A stretch of DNA of 7,965 bases from Opitutia bacterium (GTDB taxonomy: Bacteria; Verrucomicrobiota; Verrucomicrobiia; Opitutales; UBA953): the NCBI GenBank assembly GCA_947460445.1, contig CANHHS010000069.1, forward strand, positions 1 to 7,965, in the 5' to 3' direction. This document shows, one piece after another, positions 6,523-7,965 of this stretch. Within the stretch, counting starts at the first letter, position 1, and every line of letters starts with the position of its first letter. The position numbers were made by a program, and so were the translations under genes. Below the pieces are notes generated by a model, which was not told where the DNA came from, ran no database searches, and saw only the letters and a program-made list of their open reading frames with translations.

Positions 6523-7965
6523 TCAGCGCGTTAAAGCGTGGGCATAACCATCGCACAGCGCACTGAGCGTCGCTTCAACCAAGTTCGCACTCACTCCAAC
6601 AGTGCCCCAGCTTGTGGTGCCATCCGTGGAGCGAACCACAACACGTGTCTTGGCTGAAGTGCCATCCCGACCGCTCAAGACGCGCACTTTATAATCGGTT
6701 AAATTAACCTTTTTCAAACGCGGGAATGCACGGACAAGGCCATCGCGCAGGGCTTGATCAAGTGCATGAACAGGGCCTTCGCCTTCGGCAACCGTGAGGG
6801 TCTCTTCCTTACCAATACGTACACGGATGGTAGCTTCGCAGGCCGCATGACCTGGCCCGCCCCGAACGGAAACGTGGTAAGTTACAACCTCGAAGGGAAG
6901 TTGGGTGGCTTTGCCGAGGTGACGGCGCAAGAGCAAGGCTAGTGAGGCTTCCGCATCCTCAAAACTCCAACCCTCATGCTCCAATCGCTTCAGCTCTTCC
7001 AAAGCACTTCGTGTTGAAGGCGCATCCTTATCGAGTGTGATACCTAACTCGGCTGCCTTAACAACTAAGTTGCTACGGCCGGATTGGTCGCTGACCAAAA
7101 CGTCGCGCGTGTTACCAACGGCAGCAGGATCAATATGCTCGTAGGCTGCGGCAAATTTTCGAACGGCATCAACGTGTGTGCCACCTTTGTGTGCGAAAGC
7201 TGCGGCACCAACCCAAGGACGTCGCGCTTCGGGCGCTTGATTGGTCACACCGTCTAGAAACTGAGATAAAGCCGTGAGGCGTCGCAGTGAAGCTGCAGGC
7301 ACACAGCGCCATCCACGCTTAAGCTGACAGACGGGCATGACTGCCGTGAGATCACAATTACCCGTACGCTCGCCTATACCATTAATCGTTCCCTGAACAT
7401 GCGATGCGCCCGCATCTAAGGCGGCAAGGGCATTTGCGAGCGCCAGACCAGCGTCGTCGTGCGTGTGAATACCAATGGGGACTTTGACGGCACTCAGGGC
7501 TGCACGCGTGGCGGCAGCAACTTCATCTGGCAGTGAACCGCCATTGGTATCGCAAAGAACTATGCGGCTTGCTCCGGCATCAGCCGCAGCGCGGTAACAC
7601 GCAAGTGCGTAATCGGCGTCTTCCTTCCAACCGTCAATGGCGTGCTCGCAGTCGTAGACGACTTCGCGCCCGTGCTTACACAAATAAGCAACGGTATCCG
7701 AAATCATTTCGAGGTTTTCTTCGGGCGTGCAGCGCAAGACTTCGCGGACGTGCGTGCGTGAGGTCTTACCAAAAATGGTGACGACGGGCGTTCCGACGGC
7801 GAGCAGGCCTTTAACTTGTTCGTCTTCAGAGGCGCGCACGCCCTTGCGACGCGTCGACCCAAAGGCAGCAAGTTTGGCGTGCTTGAATTTCAGACGCTTG
7901 GCTTGCGTAAAGAATTCTATGTCGCGCGGGTTAGACCCGGGCCAGCCGCCCTCAATATAAGTGAC
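6523..7965 (-). CDS. cimA: (R)-citramalate synthase, partial (N-terminus beyond right edge)
   Basis: CimA condenses pyruvate with acetyl-CoA to give (R)-citramalate, a threonine-independent route to 2-oxobutyrate and isoleucine. The frame is open to the window edge, showing 480 residues; about 40-50 N-terminal residues, including the DRE-TIM HDRDGEQ-type motif, lie outside. Counting from the edge, the visible part begins VTYIEGGWPGSNPRD, a hallmark of the citramalate-synthase branch of the family. Metal-binding HTH is at 167-169 and GERTGNCDL at 198-206, with HKGGTHVDAV following near 259-268. The final part (about 362-480) is the LeuA-type allosteric dimer domain, expected to sense end product, probably isoleucine. 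A homocitrate or isopropylmalate synthase is less likely given these motifs and the overall length. A GTG at 7839 is internal, not the start, because family-conserved sequence continues upstream of it. The small membrane-protein gene follows by 10 nt. Confidence 0.93.
   Translation of the reverse strand, partial: VTYIEGGWPGSNPRDIEFFTQAKRLKFKHAKLAAFGSTRRKGVRASEDEQVKGLLAVGTPVVTIFGKTSRTHVREVLRCTPEENLEMISDTVAYLCKHGREVVYDCEHAIDGWKEDADYALACYRAAADAGASRIVLCDTNGGSLPDEVAAATRAALSAVKVPIGIHTHDDAGLALANALAALDAGASHVQGTINGIGERTGNCDLTAVMPVCQLKRGWRCVPAASLRRLTALSQFLDGVTNQAPEARRPWVGAAAFAHKGGTHVDAVRKFAAAYEHIDPAAVGNTRDVLVSDQSGRSNLVVKAAELGITLDKDAPSTRSALEELKRLEHEGWSFEDAEASLALLLRRHLGKATQLPFEVVTYHVSVRGGPGHAACEATIRVRIGKEETLTVAEGEGPVHALDQALRDGLVRAFPRLKKVNLTDYKVRVLSGRDGTSAKTRVVVRSTDGTTSWGTVGVSANLVEATLSALCDGYAHALTR

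Noticed and set aside
6523..7839. Taking the GTG at 7839 as the start of the citramalate synthase gene
   Set aside because: Conserved family sequence (YIEGGWPGSNP and GSTRRKG) continues in frame upstream to the window edge, so this GTG is an internal valine codon.

Overview
The window reads as ordinary chromosomal DNA from a Gram-negative bacterium of middling GC content. The Gram-negative reading rests on a family 9 (LPS-heptosyltransferase-type) glycosyltransferase next to an MsbA-type ABC exporter. A Verrucomicrobiota/Opitutae-like host is a guess from the gene set and cannot be shown from sequence reading alone. No transposase, integrase, phage gene or CRISPR array was seen.

Layout: (1) positions 1-4863, minus strand, hold a compact run of four genes read from right to left. 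They are a TerC/Alx-family membrane protein, an MsbA-type ABC exporter (56 nt gap), a family 9 glycosyltransferase (3 nt gap) and a phytoene-dehydrogenase-like FAD oxidoreductase (8 nt gap) cut off by the left edge. (2) Positions 4864-4990 form a divergent intergenic region, with a possible ribosome-site-masking hairpin in front of terC. (3) On the plus strand lie a complete tRNA-Arg (anticodon CCU, CCA encoded) and, 24 nt later, a NYN-nuclease/LOTUS-domain protein. (4) On the minus strand at the right lie a (R)-citramalate synthase gene, entering from beyond the window, and a 110-residue single-span membrane protein 10 nt downstream. That small gene meets the NYN gene tail to tail with one base between the stop codons.

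How the genes may work together: the exporter, glycosyltransferase and oxidoreductase are tightly packed and probably co-transcribed, which suggests making and exporting a lipid or glycoconjugate for the envelope. The TerC protein at the head of the run is a likely metal-ion exporter or metal-loading protein. CimA makes citramalate from pyruvate and acetyl-CoA for isoleucine synthesis. The NYN-LOTUS protein is a probable RNA-binding RNase.

The points most worth a second look are a family 9 glycosyltransferase lacking both the N-terminal Gly-Asp and the C-terminal Gly-Pro-x-His signatures, the hairpin covering the terC ribosome site, the tRNA-NYN arrangement, and a possible second degenerate LOTUS-like module in the NYN protein. 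Four of the six visible starts are GTG, and only terC has a clear purine-rich ribosome site. Nothing here is a clearly new system; these are modest leads.
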